Shown here: one piece after another, positions 25,336-33,005 of the stretch
Numbering within the stretch: the stretch's first letter is position 1
Layout of the letters: each line of letters starts with the position of its first letter
Assembly (NCBI GenBank): GCA_026224805.1
Contig: JAMFRN010000158.1
Coordinates: 1-33,005, forward strand
Length of the DNA: 33,005 bases
Direction: 5' to 3'
Source of the DNA: Nevskia soli
GTDB taxonomy: Bacteria; Pseudomonadota; Gammaproteobacteria; Nevskiales; Nevskiaceae
Made by a program: the position numbers and the translations under genes
The notes under the pieces: model-generated
Seen by the model: only the letters and a program-made list of their open reading frames with translations
Database searches by the model: none
Told to the model about the DNA's origin: nothing

Positions 25336-25761
25336 ATGTCCGCCCCCGATCAGCGCGTTCTCCACTTGCTGCAGTTGGCGGCACACCGGGTGCGCACCGA
25401 TGTCGATCGCAGCGGCATCGCCGTTGCGGGCGTGACTATGGCGCAGGCCGGCGCCCTGTTCGCGATTCACGCCAAGCCGGGCGCTACGCAGCGCGAGATC
25501 GCGCAAGCGCTCAGGCAGAGGGAATCGGCGGTCACCGGCATGATCGCCCGCCTGCTCGAGGGCAAGTTGGTCGAGCGCAAAAGCAGCGCGGCCGACGACC
25601 GCGCCTGGTCCTTGTTCCTGACTCCCAAGGGCACCAAGGCGCTGCTCGAGCTGCGCAAGGTGCTGAACCGCATCAATGCGCGGCTGACGGATGCGCTGGG
25701 AGAGGAGGGCGTGCAGCAGCTGGCCGATTCGCTGCGTACCATCGCCAACATGGAGTTCTGA
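25336..25761 (+). CDS. MarR family transcriptional regulator (141 aa)
   Basis: This is a small winged-helix dimer that usually represses its own gene and a neighbour until a ligand, often an aromatic acid, binds. The recognition region is TQREIAQALRQRESAVTGMIARL (about residues 51-73), followed by the wing (ERKSSAADDRAWSLFLTPKG, 80-99) with the typical DDR. Flanking helices form the dimer interface. The length is usual for the family. There is no clear ribosome-binding site; the best -10 (TATGAT, 25325-25330) would place the transcript start at or near the ATG, so a leaderless mRNA is possible. The palindrome at 25275-25290 is its most likely operator. Confidence 0.92.
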   Translation: MSAPDQRVLHLLQLAAHRVRTDVDRSGIAVAGVTMAQAGALFAIHAKPGATQREIAQALRQRESAVTGMIARLLEGKLVERKSSAADDRAWSLFLTPKGTKALLELRKVLNRINARLTDALGEEGVQQLADSLRTIANMEF

Positions 25762-25805
25762 GATTCAGCAGCTTTCCGTGCGCAGCGGCCTGGATTCAGG
25801 GTGAA

Positions 25806-26945
25806 TCAGAACACGATCACCTGCCGCACCGCCTCGCCGCTGGCCAGGCGATCGAACGCCTCGTTCACCTCTTCCAGCCGCAAGCGGTGGGTCAGCAGGC
25901 GATCCACCGGCAGGCGTCCCGCCTTGTACAGGGCGATGTAGCGCGGCAGGTCGCGCGACGGCACCGCCGAGCCCATGTAGGAGCCTTTCACCGTGCGCTC
26001 CTCCGCCACCAGGCTGACCGCCGGCACCGAAAACATCTTCTGCGGGTGCGGCAGACCGGCGGTGACGGTGGTGCCGCCGCGCCGGGTGGCGGCATAGGCC
26101 TGGCCCAGCACCAGCTCGCTGCCCACTGTTTCGATGGCGTGGTGCGCGCCGCCGCCGGTGATCTTCCGCACCGCCGCCACCGGATCCTCGGTGCGTGCAT
26201 GGACCACATGGGTGGCGCCGAGCTGCCGGGCCAGTTCCAGCTTGGCCGGCAGCACGTCGATGGCGACGAGGGGATTGGCGCCGGAGGCATGGGCGCCGAG
26301 CAGGGCGGCCAGGCCGACTCCGCCCAGGCCGAAGATCGCCGCGCTTTCGCCGGCGGCCACCCGCGCGGTGTTGACCACCGCGCCGACGCCGGTCATTACC
26401 GCGCAACCGAACAGCGCCGCGATCTCGGCCGGCAGGTCGTGGTCGACCTTCACCGCCGAGCGCGCCGAAACCACCGTCATCTCGGTGAAGCCGGAGACGC
26501 CCAGGTGATGGTGCAGAGCGTCATCGCCCTCGCCATGCCAGTGGCGGCTGCCGGACAGCAAAGTGCCCGCGGTATTCGCCGCCGCGCCGGGCTCGCACAG
26601 GGCCGGGCGGCCGCTGGCGCAGGGGTTGCAGTGGCCGCAGGACGGCACGAAGGAAAACACCACCTGGTCGCCCGCGGCGAAATCGGTAACGCCGGCGCCG
26701 CATTGCAGCACCTCGCCGGCGGCTTCATGGCCGAGCACCATCGGCATCACCCGCGGGCGCGAGCCGTCGATCACCGACAGGTCGGAATGGCACAGGCCGG
26801 CGGCGCGCACCCGCACCAGCAGCTCGCCGGGGCCGGGCGGGTCCAGGTGCAGGGTCTCGATGCGCAGCGGCCTGGACTGGGCATAGGGCGCCGGCAGGCC
26901 CATCTCCCGCAACACCGCACCTCGCACCTTGATGCGCGCGGTCAT
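25806..26945 (-). CDS. Zinc-dependent alcohol dehydrogenase, class III-like (379 aa)
   Basis: This is a medium-chain dehydrogenase/reductase that oxidises alcohols, or hemithioacetals, with NAD(P). Catalytic zinc ligands are Cys52 (GLCHSD), His73-Glu74 (LGHEAAG) and Cys181 (LFGCAVMTG). The structural zinc lobe has Cys103, 106, 109 and 117 (CGHCNPCASGRPALC). The nucleotide motif is GLGGVG (206-211). The length and long loop near residues 120-150 fit the class III/benzyl-alcohol-dehydrogenase group. Its ATG overlaps the thioesterase stop (ATGA 26945-26942), so the two are translationally coupled. An alcohol and acyl-CoA step in one pathway is inferred; the substrate is unknown. Confidence 0.93.
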   Translation of the reverse strand: MTARIKVRGAVLREMGLPAPYAQSRPLRIETLHLDPPGPGELLVRVRAAGLCHSDLSVIDGSRPRVMPMVLGHEAAGEVLQCGAGVTDFAAGDQVVFSFVPSCGHCNPCASGRPALCEPGAAANTAGTLLSGSRHWHGEGDDALHHHLGVSGFTEMTVVSARSAVKVDHDLPAEIAALFGCAVMTGVGAVVNTARVAAGESAAIFGLGGVGLAALLGAHASGANPLVAIDVLPAKLELARQLGATHVVHARTEDPVAAVRKITGGGAHHAIETVGSELVLGQAYAATRRGGTTVTAGLPHPQKMFSVPAVSLVAEERTVKGSYMGSAVPSRDLPRYIALYKAGRLPVDRLLTHRLRLEEVNEAFDRLASGEAVRQVIVF

Positions 26946-27376
26946 GCTGGTTCTCCGACAACCAGCAGCCGCTCCAGTGCGCCGCGCAGCGCGCCGCCGA
27001 TGGCCTGCGGCTTGCGCCCGGCGCGGTCGACGAAGACATGTACGAACCAGCCCTCCGCCGCCGGCGCCGCGGCGCCCGTGCGGAACAGCCCGATCTCGTA
27101 GCGCACGCTGGAATTGCCCAGTTTCGCCACACGCAGGCCGGCATCGACGCTGTCCGGAAAGGCCAGCGAATCCAGAAAACGGCAGTGCGATTCGGCGCAG
27201 ACGCCGATGGCGTCGCCGTTGTGGATATCCAGGCCGCCTTCGCGGATCAGCCAGTTATTGATGACCGTGTCGAAGTAGCTGTAGTACTCGACGTTGTTGA
27301 CGTGGCCGTAGATGTCGTTGTCCTTCCAGCGCGTAGTGATGGTCTGGAAGTGCGGGTAAGCCTGTCGGGCATTCAT
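26942..27376 (-). CDS. Acyl-CoA thioesterase, 4HBT/hot-dog family (144 aa)
   Basis: This is a hot-dog-fold thioesterase that hydrolyses acyl-CoA to acid and CoA. The family signature TRWKDNDIYGHVNNVEYYSYFDTVINNW appears at residues ~15-42 in shortened form here (RWKDNDIYGHVNN), with catalytic acidic residues Asp19 and Asp21. Length is normal. It is first in a two-gene unit with the alcohol dehydrogenase and divergent from an AraC-family regulator 270 bp away, which is the obvious candidate controller. No strong ribosome-binding site is seen before ATG 27376. Confidence 0.9.
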   Translation of the reverse strand: MNARQAYPHFQTITTRWKDNDIYGHVNNVEYYSYFDTVINNWLIREGGLDIHNGDAIGVCAESHCRFLDSLAFPDSVDAGLRVAKLGNSSVRYEIGLFRTGAAAPAAEGWFVHVFVDRAGRKPQAIGGALRGALERLLVVGEPA

Positions 27377-27554
27377 GTGCTTGATGATAGGTCTGCTTGG
27401 GGCGCCCGGTTGGGGGGCTTGCGGTGCTGCCGGAGATTCCGTTCATGCGCGAAAAGCCGGGCGGCGTCAACTTTGCCGCAGCGCACAAATTGGCTTTATG
27501 ATTAATCTTTAACCCTAATGGGCAAAAACCGGTGCGGCATTGACCGGAAAGTGA

Positions 27555-27584
27555 TTGCCGCCTGGCGCTCCGGCAAACTATAGT
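27555..27584 (+). promoter_or_regulatory. Candidate promoter of the AraC-family gene
   Basis: TTGCCG (27555-27560), 18-bp spacer and TATAGT (27579-27584) form a moderate sigma-70-like promoter. The leader to the start at 27647 would be about 55 nt. The rest of the 270-bp divergent region (27377-27646) shows an AT-rich patch near 27496-27520 but no clear AraC half-sites. Confidence 0.45.
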
Positions 27585-27646
27585 GCGGAACACGATTGGC
27601 CGAAGCGCCACACTCAACAGATTTAACAGATAAGGAAGGAGAGAGG

Positions 27647-28714
27647 ATGCGGGATTCTGGAGTCCTCCTGCAAATTGTTCATGCCGGTATGGTCAAGGCC
27701 GGTCTGGACGTCGCAGCGATCTATACCCGGCTGGGTTATCACGCCGACAAGCTGACGCAAAAGGACTTGCGCACTCCCCATCGCCTCCAGGCGTTTTTCT
27801 GGGAAATAGTCGAGGCCGTCACCGGCGATCCCGATATCGGCCTGCACCTGTGCCCGCATCTGCCGGTGTATCGCGGCGAAGTCATCGAATACCTGTTTTT
27901 CAGCAGCCCCACCTTCCGCGACGGCTGCAACCGCGCCCTCAAGTACCTGCGCCTGGTCAGCGATGCCCTGGACGTGCGCCTGGTGGAGGACGCCAAGGGC
28001 CCGCGCTTCACCGTGGTCGGCGCGGCCTTGCAGGCGCCGCAGCTGCGCCACACCGAAATCTGCGTGGTCTACGAGGCCATGCAGTTCGCCCGCTCGGTCA
28101 CCGAAAGCAATTACAAGCCGCTGCGCGTGCGCCTGCGCTGCACCCAGCGCGCCGACGTGTCTGAGTACGAGCGCGTGTTCGGCTGCCCGGTGGAATTCGA
28201 GGCCGAGCAGAACGAAATCTATTTCGATCCGGCCCTGCTCGAATACCGTTCGCCGCGCTGGGATCCCGACCTGCTGCGGCTGCACGAGGAGCTGGCGGAG
28301 AAGCGCCTGTCCAGCATCGAGCGACAGGACCTGATCGAGCGCATTCGCACCGTTTTCTCGCGCAAGCTGGAACTGGAGCAGTGCGACCTGGAAGACGTGG
28401 CGCGCGAACTGGACGTGCCGGCCCGCCGCCTGCGCTTCGAGCTGGCCCGCGCCGGTACCAGCTTCAGCCAGCTGCTGTCCGATTTCCGCTACGCCCTGGC
28501 GCGCAAGCTGCTGCGCAGCACCGACGAGCCGATCGAGCACATCGTCTACCTCACCGGCTTTTCCGAGCCCAGCACCTTTTACCGCGCCTTCAAGCGCTGG
28601 TCCGGCATGACCCCGGTGCAGTACCGCGAGCAGAAGCGCGCGACCAATGGGCAGAACGGCAAGGCCACTGCCGACACCCTGAGCGCGATCGTGGGGGCCA
28701 GCCGGAAGGCCTAG
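27647..28714 (+). CDS. AraC-family transcriptional regulator, OruR/ArgR-like type (355 aa)
   Basis: This is a DNA-binding activator with an N-terminal ligand/arabinose-binding-like domain (PF12625 type, residues about 15-200) and two C-terminal helix-turn-helix motifs. The first is around LEDVARELDVPARRLRFELA and the second around IEHIVYLTGFSEPSTFYRAF, with the family signature ending in WSGMTPVQYRE (~329). AAGGAAGGAGAGAGG before ATG 27647 is a strong ribosome-binding site; an in-frame start 51 bases upstream has none. It is divergent from the thioesterase and alcohol dehydrogenase genes, which it probably controls, and convergent with the RND permease gene. The effector is unknown; relatives respond to lipids, alkanes or amino acids. 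Confidence 0.92.
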   Translation: MRDSGVLLQIVHAGMVKAGLDVAAIYTRLGYHADKLTQKDLRTPHRLQAFFWEIVEAVTGDPDIGLHLCPHLPVYRGEVIEYLFFSSPTFRDGCNRALKYLRLVSDALDVRLVEDAKGPRFTVVGAALQAPQLRHTEICVVYEAMQFARSVTESNYKPLRVRLRCTQRADVSEYERVFGCPVEFEAEQNEIYFDPALLEYRSPRWDPDLLRLHEELAEKRLSSIERQDLIERIRTVFSRKLELEQCDLEDVARELDVPARRLRFELARAGTSFSQLLSDFRYALARKLLRSTDEPIEHIVYLTGFSEPSTFYRAFKRWSGMTPVQYREQKRATNGQNGKATADTLSAIVGASRKA

Positions 28715-28735
28715 CGGGTTTGCAACTCCACTTGG

Positions 28736-28805
28736 ACGTAGGGCGGCCTGCGGCCGCCGGGATGGCGGCCGCACGAAACCACGGCGGCCACAGGCCGCCC
28801 TACGT
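28736..28805. repeat. Large imperfect inverted repeat between convergent genes
   Basis: ACGTAGGGCGGCCTG (28736-28750) is the exact reverse complement of 28791-28805. The arms extend inward to 24 bp with one mismatch. A second, competing hairpin, GCGGCCGCC (28750-28758) with GGCGGCCGC (28764-28772), sits inside the left half. The 70-bp element fills the gap between the AraC gene (stop 28714) and the RND gene (stop 28811). It looks like a dispersed palindromic repeat (GTAGGGCGG...CCGCCCTAC form) and may act as a bidirectional terminator. Confidence 0.75.
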
Positions 28806-28810
28806 TGAGT

Positions 28811-31603
28811 TCAGCCTGGTCCGGTCGAATCCGAATGCTGCGGAATCCGGGTTGAAGGCTCCGCGCCCTTGTTCGGCGAACGCTCCGGATGCAGGAAGCA
28901 GGCGATGGCCGGCAGCACCAGGATCGCGCCGAGCATGTTGGCGGTGAACATGAACAGCAGCAGCAGACCCATGTCGATCTGGAATTGCAGCTGCGACATC
29001 AGCCAGGTGGTGACCGAGGCGGCGAGGGTGACGCCGGTGAAGATCACTGCCTTGCCGGTGCCGCGCAGGGTCTCGAAGTAGGCCTGGCGCAGCGATTTGC
29101 CTTCGGCGAAGCCGCCGGCCATCACGCCGTAGACATAAATGCCGTAGTCGACGCCGATGCCCACCGCCAGGGCCAGCACCGGCAGCGTCGCCACCTTCAT
29201 GCCGATGTTCAGCGCGGCCATCACCGCGTAGCCCATCACCGAGACCAGGGCCAGCGGCAGGACGATGCAGACGATGCCGCGCCAGCTCCTGAAGCACAGC
29301 CACAGTAGCAGCAGGATCACCGCGTAGACCCATAGCACGACGCGGCCTTCCTGGGCCTCGACCACCTCGTTGGTGGCGGCCATGACGCCGACGTTGCCGG
29401 TGGCCAGGGCGAAGTTGACCGGGCAGTCCTTGGGCATGCCGTCGTACTTGGTTTGCAGGTCTTTCTGGCGCGCCTGTGCGTCGGCGAGCTTGGCCGGATT
29501 GGGCGTTTCGCCGGACTCGCCGAAGGTGATGAGGTCCTGCTGCGCCTTCTTCAGCCCCTGGAAGGTGGCGTACTGCGCATCGCAGTAGGCCGGATCCACA
29601 TCCTTGGTGCGGGCAAAGAAGTCCTTGCGGTTTTCCTCGTTGAAGCGTTTCACCTCAGCGACGATGCGGGCTACCGTTTCGGCCTTGTGGTCCTTGGTGA
29701 ACATGTACACGGCGATGGCGTCGCAATCGTCGTTGAGCATGCCCGAGCTGGTCGGCACCAGGGCCGTGGCCTGGGCCAGGGCGAAATGGTTGCGCGGCAG
29801 CACCAGGGCGTTGAGGCGGCCTTCGGAGAGGCCCTGGTAGGCCAGCTTGGCCAGCGTCAGCATCGATAGCGAGGAAGCTACGCCGGGGGTGTTGTCCATG
29901 TCCCAGGAGAAGCGGTCGACCTGGTTCATCAGCTGGTAGTCGACGCAGCCATTGGGCTTGGATTCGGCGATCACCTTGAGCTGGTCCACCGCGATCTGGA
30001 AATTGTTGGTGATCGCGTTGAAGTCCTGGTTGAAGCGCGAGTCCGGGCGCAGTTCCGGCACGCCCTTGATGGCGTCGCCGATCTTCAGGTCCTGCTTGCC
30101 CCACATGGCCCAGCCCAGCACCACGCCGCAGCACACCAGGATGGTGGTCGCGACTTTCGGCTTGGTCACGCCGGACAGCCACCACCACACCTTGTCCAGC
30201 ACCGCGTCCTTCTTGTTCTGGCGCTCGATGAAGGCATCCACGTTGCGCAGCTTGATCATGGTCAGCCAGATCGGCACCAGCATCTTGTTGGCGACAATGA
30301 TGGCCAGGCCGCCGAGCACCGCGTTGATCGACATCTCGCGGATGGTTTCGATCTTGATCAGGTAGATGGTGGCGAAGCCGGCGACGTCGGTAAGCAGGGC
30401 GATGGTGCCGGCGATGGCGAGGCGGCGGAACGTCTCCAGCGAGGCGTCATAGCTGTTCTTGCCGTGGTGCACCTCGTCGACCCAGGCGTTGACGTACTGC
30501 ACGCCGTGCGACACCGACACGGCCAGGATCAGGAACGGCACCAGGATGGCGAACGGGTCCATGCCGAAGCCGAAGCAGCGCAGCGCCCCCATCTCCCAGA
30601 TCACTGCCACGATGGACGAGCCGAGCGGGATCAAGCCGAGCTTGAAGGAGCCGCAGTAGAGCCACAGCAGGATGCCGGTGATGACCAGGGTCAGCATGAA
30701 GAAGCCGGCGACCTGCAGCGCGGCATTGGTCATGTCGTGCACGATCATGGCGAAGCCGATGATGCTGACGCGAATGCCGTCCTTCTCGTACTTCGCGCGC
30801 AGCTTCTCCAGGTAGTCGCCGACCTTGTTGTAATCGAGCTTGGTTGGATCGCTGTGGACGCGCAGCACTTTCTCGCGGAACTGCTCCACCGCGATGCTGA
30901 ACTTGTCCTGCGCCGCCAGGGTGATTTTCTGGTTGTAGTCGGCGGCAGGGGGCGCCGCCGCGGCATCGCCGGATGCGGGTGCCGGCGATGCCGTCGAATC
31001 GCCGCCGTCGCTGGCGGCGGGCGCCTGTTCGGCCGGCACATTCTCCAGCAGCTCGGTCATGATCAGCGCGCCGCTCTGATCGTTGGTGACGAAGCGGCCG
31101 ATCGCCTGCGCCTTGGAAACGTTGGACTTGACCTTCTGCAATACCTCCGGCGTTGGCTGGTAATCGTGCGGGATCACGGTGGAGCCGGCCAGGCCGCCTT
31201 CCACGTTCTCCACATAGAGCAGGTTCGGGGTGAAGATCGACATCACCCGCGCGCGGTCCGCGCCGGGCAGGAAGAACACGTCGTCGGTGGCGTGCTGCAG
31301 CGCGTCCATGAACTGCGGGTTGTAGATCTCGCCCTTGCTCTTGTCCTGGATCAGGGCCACCAGCACCGTGTTGGCGCCGCCGAAGTCCTTGTAGTACTGC
31401 CGGAACTTCTGCATGTACGGATGATCGAGCGGCACCGTCTTGAGCCAGCCGGCGTCCGGTTCCAGGCGCATGGTCTGGATGAAGAAGAACAGCGTCAGCA
31501 CGATCAGGATGATGTGCGTCAGATGCCGCCGCGTATAAATGATCGGCTCGACCGCGCGCAGAATGGCGTCCGCGACGGGCCCCGTGATTGCCTTGCCTGC
31601 CAT
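28811..31603 (-). CDS. RND/MMPL-family permease (930 aa)
   Basis: This is an inner-membrane transporter of the RND superfamily (MMPL-like), with two repeats, each made of one transmembrane helix, a large periplasmic domain and about five helices. The first helix is HIILIVLTLFFFIQT (about residues 29-43). The first periplasmic loop has an Ala/Pro/Ser-rich insert around residues 193-225. Helices then run from MIVHDMTNAALQVAGFFML onward, and the second half repeats from KVATTILVCCGVVLGW. AGGGAG lies upstream of the ATG. Family members of this size (800-950 aa) export lipids or hydrophobic compounds, and no TolC or membrane-fusion gene is near. It follows a Ycf48-like gene after 122 bp, as in the recurrent DUF1302-DUF1329-Ycf48-RND cluster. 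Confidence 0.9.
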   Translation of the reverse strand: MAGKAITGPVADAILRAVEPIIYTRRHLTHIILIVLTLFFFIQTMRLEPDAGWLKTVPLDHPYMQKFRQYYKDFGGANTVLVALIQDKSKGEIYNPQFMDALQHATDDVFFLPGADRARVMSIFTPNLLYVENVEGGLAGSTVIPHDYQPTPEVLQKVKSNVSKAQAIGRFVTNDQSGALIMTELLENVPAEQAPAASDGGDSTASPAPASGDAAAAPPAADYNQKITLAAQDKFSIAVEQFREKVLRVHSDPTKLDYNKVGDYLEKLRAKYEKDGIRVSIIGFAMIVHDMTNAALQVAGFFMLTLVITGILLWLYCGSFKLGLIPLGSSIVAVIWEMGALRCFGFGMDPFAILVPFLILAVSVSHGVQYVNAWVDEVHHGKNSYDASLETFRRLAIAGTIALLTDVAGFATIYLIKIETIREMSINAVLGGLAIIVANKMLVPIWLTMIKLRNVDAFIERQNKKDAVLDKVWWWLSGVTKPKVATTILVCCGVVLGWAMWGKQDLKIGDAIKGVPELRPDSRFNQDFNAITNNFQIAVDQLKVIAESKPNGCVDYQLMNQVDRFSWDMDNTPGVASSLSMLTLAKLAYQGLSEGRLNALVLPRNHFALAQATALVPTSSGMLNDDCDAIAVYMFTKDHKAETVARIVAEVKRFNEENRKDFFARTKDVDPAYCDAQYATFQGLKKAQQDLITFGESGETPNPAKLADAQARQKDLQTKYDGMPKDCPVNFALATGNVGVMAATNEVVEAQEGRVVLWVYAVILLLLWLCFRSWRGIVCIVLPLALVSVMGYAVMAALNIGMKVATLPVLALAVGIGVDYGIYVYGVMAGGFAEGKSLRQAYFETLRGTGKAVIFTGVTLAASVTTWLMSQLQFQIDMGLLLLFMFTANMLGAILVLPAIACFLHPERSPNKGAEPSTRIPQHSDSTGPG

Positions 31604-31725
31604 GAGCCGTACTCCCTAAATCGCCCTAAGTCGGTGATTCGACCGTTCCTGCCGTGACAGCCTTGTGTCGGCTTTCGTGCATGGAACGTTGTTACTGAAT
31701 GTCTTTGAAATCTTGTTCGCCGCGA

Positions 31726-32826
31726 TCACTTCAGGTCTAGCCGCTTGATCCCGGAGGTGCCGACCGTGACCAGTGCCGAGCCGTCCGCCAGTGCCGCATT
31801 CATGTTGATGTCGGTGTCCACGGGCAGGCGCTTCAGCGCCGCTGCCGCCAGGTCCGCCTGCATCACGCGGCCGTTCTGCCCGACCAGCAGGATGCGGCCG
31901 TCCGCCGCCACCGCCCCGCCGAACAGCGGTTCGGTATCGTCGTGCTGCAGATGCACCCAGCCGGCAACTTCACTCACCGGGTTCTGGTTGTTGCCGGCGT
32001 TTTCCGCATCCGAGGCGGCGGCCTGCATCGCCGCCAGTTCCTTGGCGCTGAGCGGCGCCGCCTTGGCGATATCCGCGGCATAGAAGGCGTTGCCGCGCAG
32101 GCCGAAGACCAGCACGCCGTTCCCGCCGGTGGCGAGCGCGCCAAAATACGATCCGGTATAGGGCGACTTGAGCTGGACCCAGGTGGCGCCCTTGTCGGTG
32201 GAGCGGGCCAGGAAGCTGCGCTCGCCGGCCAGCAGCAGGCTGCCGTCGCCGAGCGCCGTCAGGTTGTACAGGTTCGGCGTGTCGCCAAACACAGCGCTGT
32301 TGACCGCGTCCCAGGTCTTGCCGCCGTCGGCGGTTTTCTTCAGCGTGCCGTTGGCCCCGGCCAGCAGGCCGTTGTTCTGATCGAAGAACAGGACGTCGAA
32401 GTAGGGCTTGCCCCAGGCGGCGTCGAACTGCAGCAGCTTCCAGCTCTTGCCGCCATCCTCGGTGCCGAGCAGGGCGCCGTCGTAGCCGATGGCCCAGCCG
32501 TGCGTGGCGTCGAGAAACCGCACGCGGGTCAGCGTGATGTCGACGGGAGCCGGCACTTGCTGCCACTTGTTGCCGTCGGGCGAGATCAAGATGTTGCCGC
32601 GCTGCCCGACCGCCACCCAACCCGTACCGGCTCGCGCGACGTCAAGCAGCAATGACGACACCGCCCGCTCCGCCGGCTTCGCCGGCACCGGCACCAGGGT
32701 GGTGTCGGCGCCAGTGTCGTCGCTGCCTTGTTCGCTTTGTGCGCCCGCGGAGTAAGGCAGGAGCAGCGCGAACGCCACTCCTGCCGTACAGGCGAGCCTG
32801 CCCCTGAAACGCCCTGAACGATTCAT
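31726..32826 (-). CDS. Ycf48-like BNR-repeat beta-propeller protein, exported (366 aa)
   Basis: A signal peptide (residues ~1-29, ACTAGVAFALLLPYSAGA) leads a periplasmic or outer-membrane-facing beta-propeller. Repeats have the BNR/Ycf48 pattern, such as DGNKWQQVPAP, EDGGKSWKLLQFD, ADGGKTWDAVNS and DKGATWVQLKSP, with a separate helical insert near residues 255-285 (SAKELAAMQAAASDAENAG). Ycf48 itself assembles photosystem II, but in heterotrophs the family sits beside RND permeases and DUF1329 proteins, where its role is unknown; a scaffold or adaptor is plausible. It is 21 bp downstream of the partial gene at 32848. Confidence 0.88.
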   Translation of the reverse strand: MNRSGRFRGRLACTAGVAFALLLPYSAGAQSEQGSDDTGADTTLVPVPAKPAERAVSSLLLDVARAGTGWVAVGQRGNILISPDGNKWQQVPAPVDITLTRVRFLDATHGWAIGYDGALLGTEDGGKSWKLLQFDAAWGKPYFDVLFFDQNNGLLAGANGTLKKTADGGKTWDAVNSAVFGDTPNLYNLTALGDGSLLLAGERSFLARSTDKGATWVQLKSPYTGSYFGALATGGNGVLVFGLRGNAFYAADIAKAAPLSAKELAAMQAAASDAENAGNNQNPVSEVAGWVHLQHDDTEPLFGGAVAADGRILLVGQNGRVMQADLAAAALKRLPVDTDINMNAALADGSALVTVGTSGIKRLDLK

Positions 32827-32847
32827 GCGGCCGCTCCCGCCACAGAC

Positions 32848-33005
32848 TTACTTGGTCTGCGACTTATGGTTGAGATTGTTGGGCGAGAAGTAATCGTCCT
32901 TGAAATCGATCTTGAAGTCGGAAATCTTGTCCTCGTTGCTCAGCGCGGTGATGAAGTACCGCCCGCTCTGCAGGTCATAGATGATTTCCGGAATGCCGGT
33001 GACGG
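32848..33005 (-). CDS. C-terminal end of a probable DUF1329 outer-membrane lipoprotein (partial)
   Basis: The minus-strand frame runs from the window edge to TAA at 32850-32848 and gives about 51 residues beginning TGIPEIIYDLQSGRYFIT and ending NNLNHKSQTK. The YDLQSGRYF stretch and the position just before a Ycf48-like gene agree with DUF1329 (LolA-like fold) proteins, which usually lie between a DUF1302 gene and the Ycf48 gene. The fragment is too short to be certain. The following gene begins 21 bp later, so an operon is likely, and DUF1302 would be expected beyond the right edge. Confidence 0.5.
   Translation of the reverse strand, partial: VTGIPEIIYDLQSGRYFITALSNEDKISDFKIDFKDDYFSPNNLNHKSQTK

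Noticed and set aside
30464-31657. 397-residue plus-strand frame opposite the RND permease
   Set aside because: It is shadow sequence rich in His, Gln, Asp and Arg; the minus strand encodes clear transmembrane helices with the RND plan.

Overview
The window is GC-rich, densely coded bacterial chromosome. UbiB/ABC1, class 2 PyrD, an Uup-type ABC-F protein, an OprF-like OmpA protein and many acyl-CoA and short-chain-dehydrogenase genes point to a gammaproteobacterium with a lipid or hydrocarbon-degrading lifestyle. The Nevskiales/Solimonadaceae are a plausible home, but this is inference: there is no rRNA or other strong phylogenetic marker. No tRNA, rRNA, CRISPR array, insertion sequence or prophage was seen.

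Layout. 1-806: 3' part of an aldehyde dehydrogenase. 1013-3555: two L,D-transpeptidase-fold cell-wall genes transcribed divergently. 3798-4483: a 57-aa membrane protein behind a near-consensus promoter with an overlapping palindrome, convergent with a disordered Gln/His/Arg-rich protein. 4652-6532: ABC-F ATPase Uup. 6704-8779: ClpP paralogue, pirin and a small secreted protein in one tight plus-strand unit. 8818-13589: a minus-strand operon (phosphotransferase, SDR, small unknown, alpha/beta hydrolase, acyl-CoA ligase) whose first gene carries an in-frame TAA. 13834-14889: thioredoxin-reductase-like ferredoxin-NADP reductase. 15033-17270: three minus-strand genes, namely a histidine-phosphatase homologue lacking the second catalytic His and two membrane-anchored proteins of unknown function.

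17609-22814: fabG-like reductase, ribA and a UbiB-family kinase-like gene joined by ATGA/GTGA overlaps, followed by pyrD. 22953-24167: an OmpA-family porin-like protein ending in a textbook terminator. 24439-25761: a degenerate amidohydrolase and a divergent MarR regulator that share a perfect 16-bp palindrome. 25806-28714: a zinc alcohol dehydrogenase and thioesterase (overlapping genes) divergent from an AraC-family regulator. 28811-33005: an RND/MMPL permease, a Ycf48-like BNR-repeat protein and the end of a probable DUF1329 protein, a recurrent envelope cluster that continues beyond the right edge.

Common themes are acyl-CoA, alcohol and aldehyde metabolism and the cell envelope. Convergent gene ends carry hairpins or palindromic intergenic repeats (about 14.9, 24.3 and 28.7 kb). 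The observations most worth testing are the natural A-to-G change in the Ala-rich loop of the UbiB-like protein, the ClpP paralogue with Asn in the Asp position of the triad, the metal-ligand-poor amidohydrolase with its MarR operator, the interrupted phosphotransferase, and the small membrane-protein gene at 3.8 kb. I saw no clearly new defence or mobile system.
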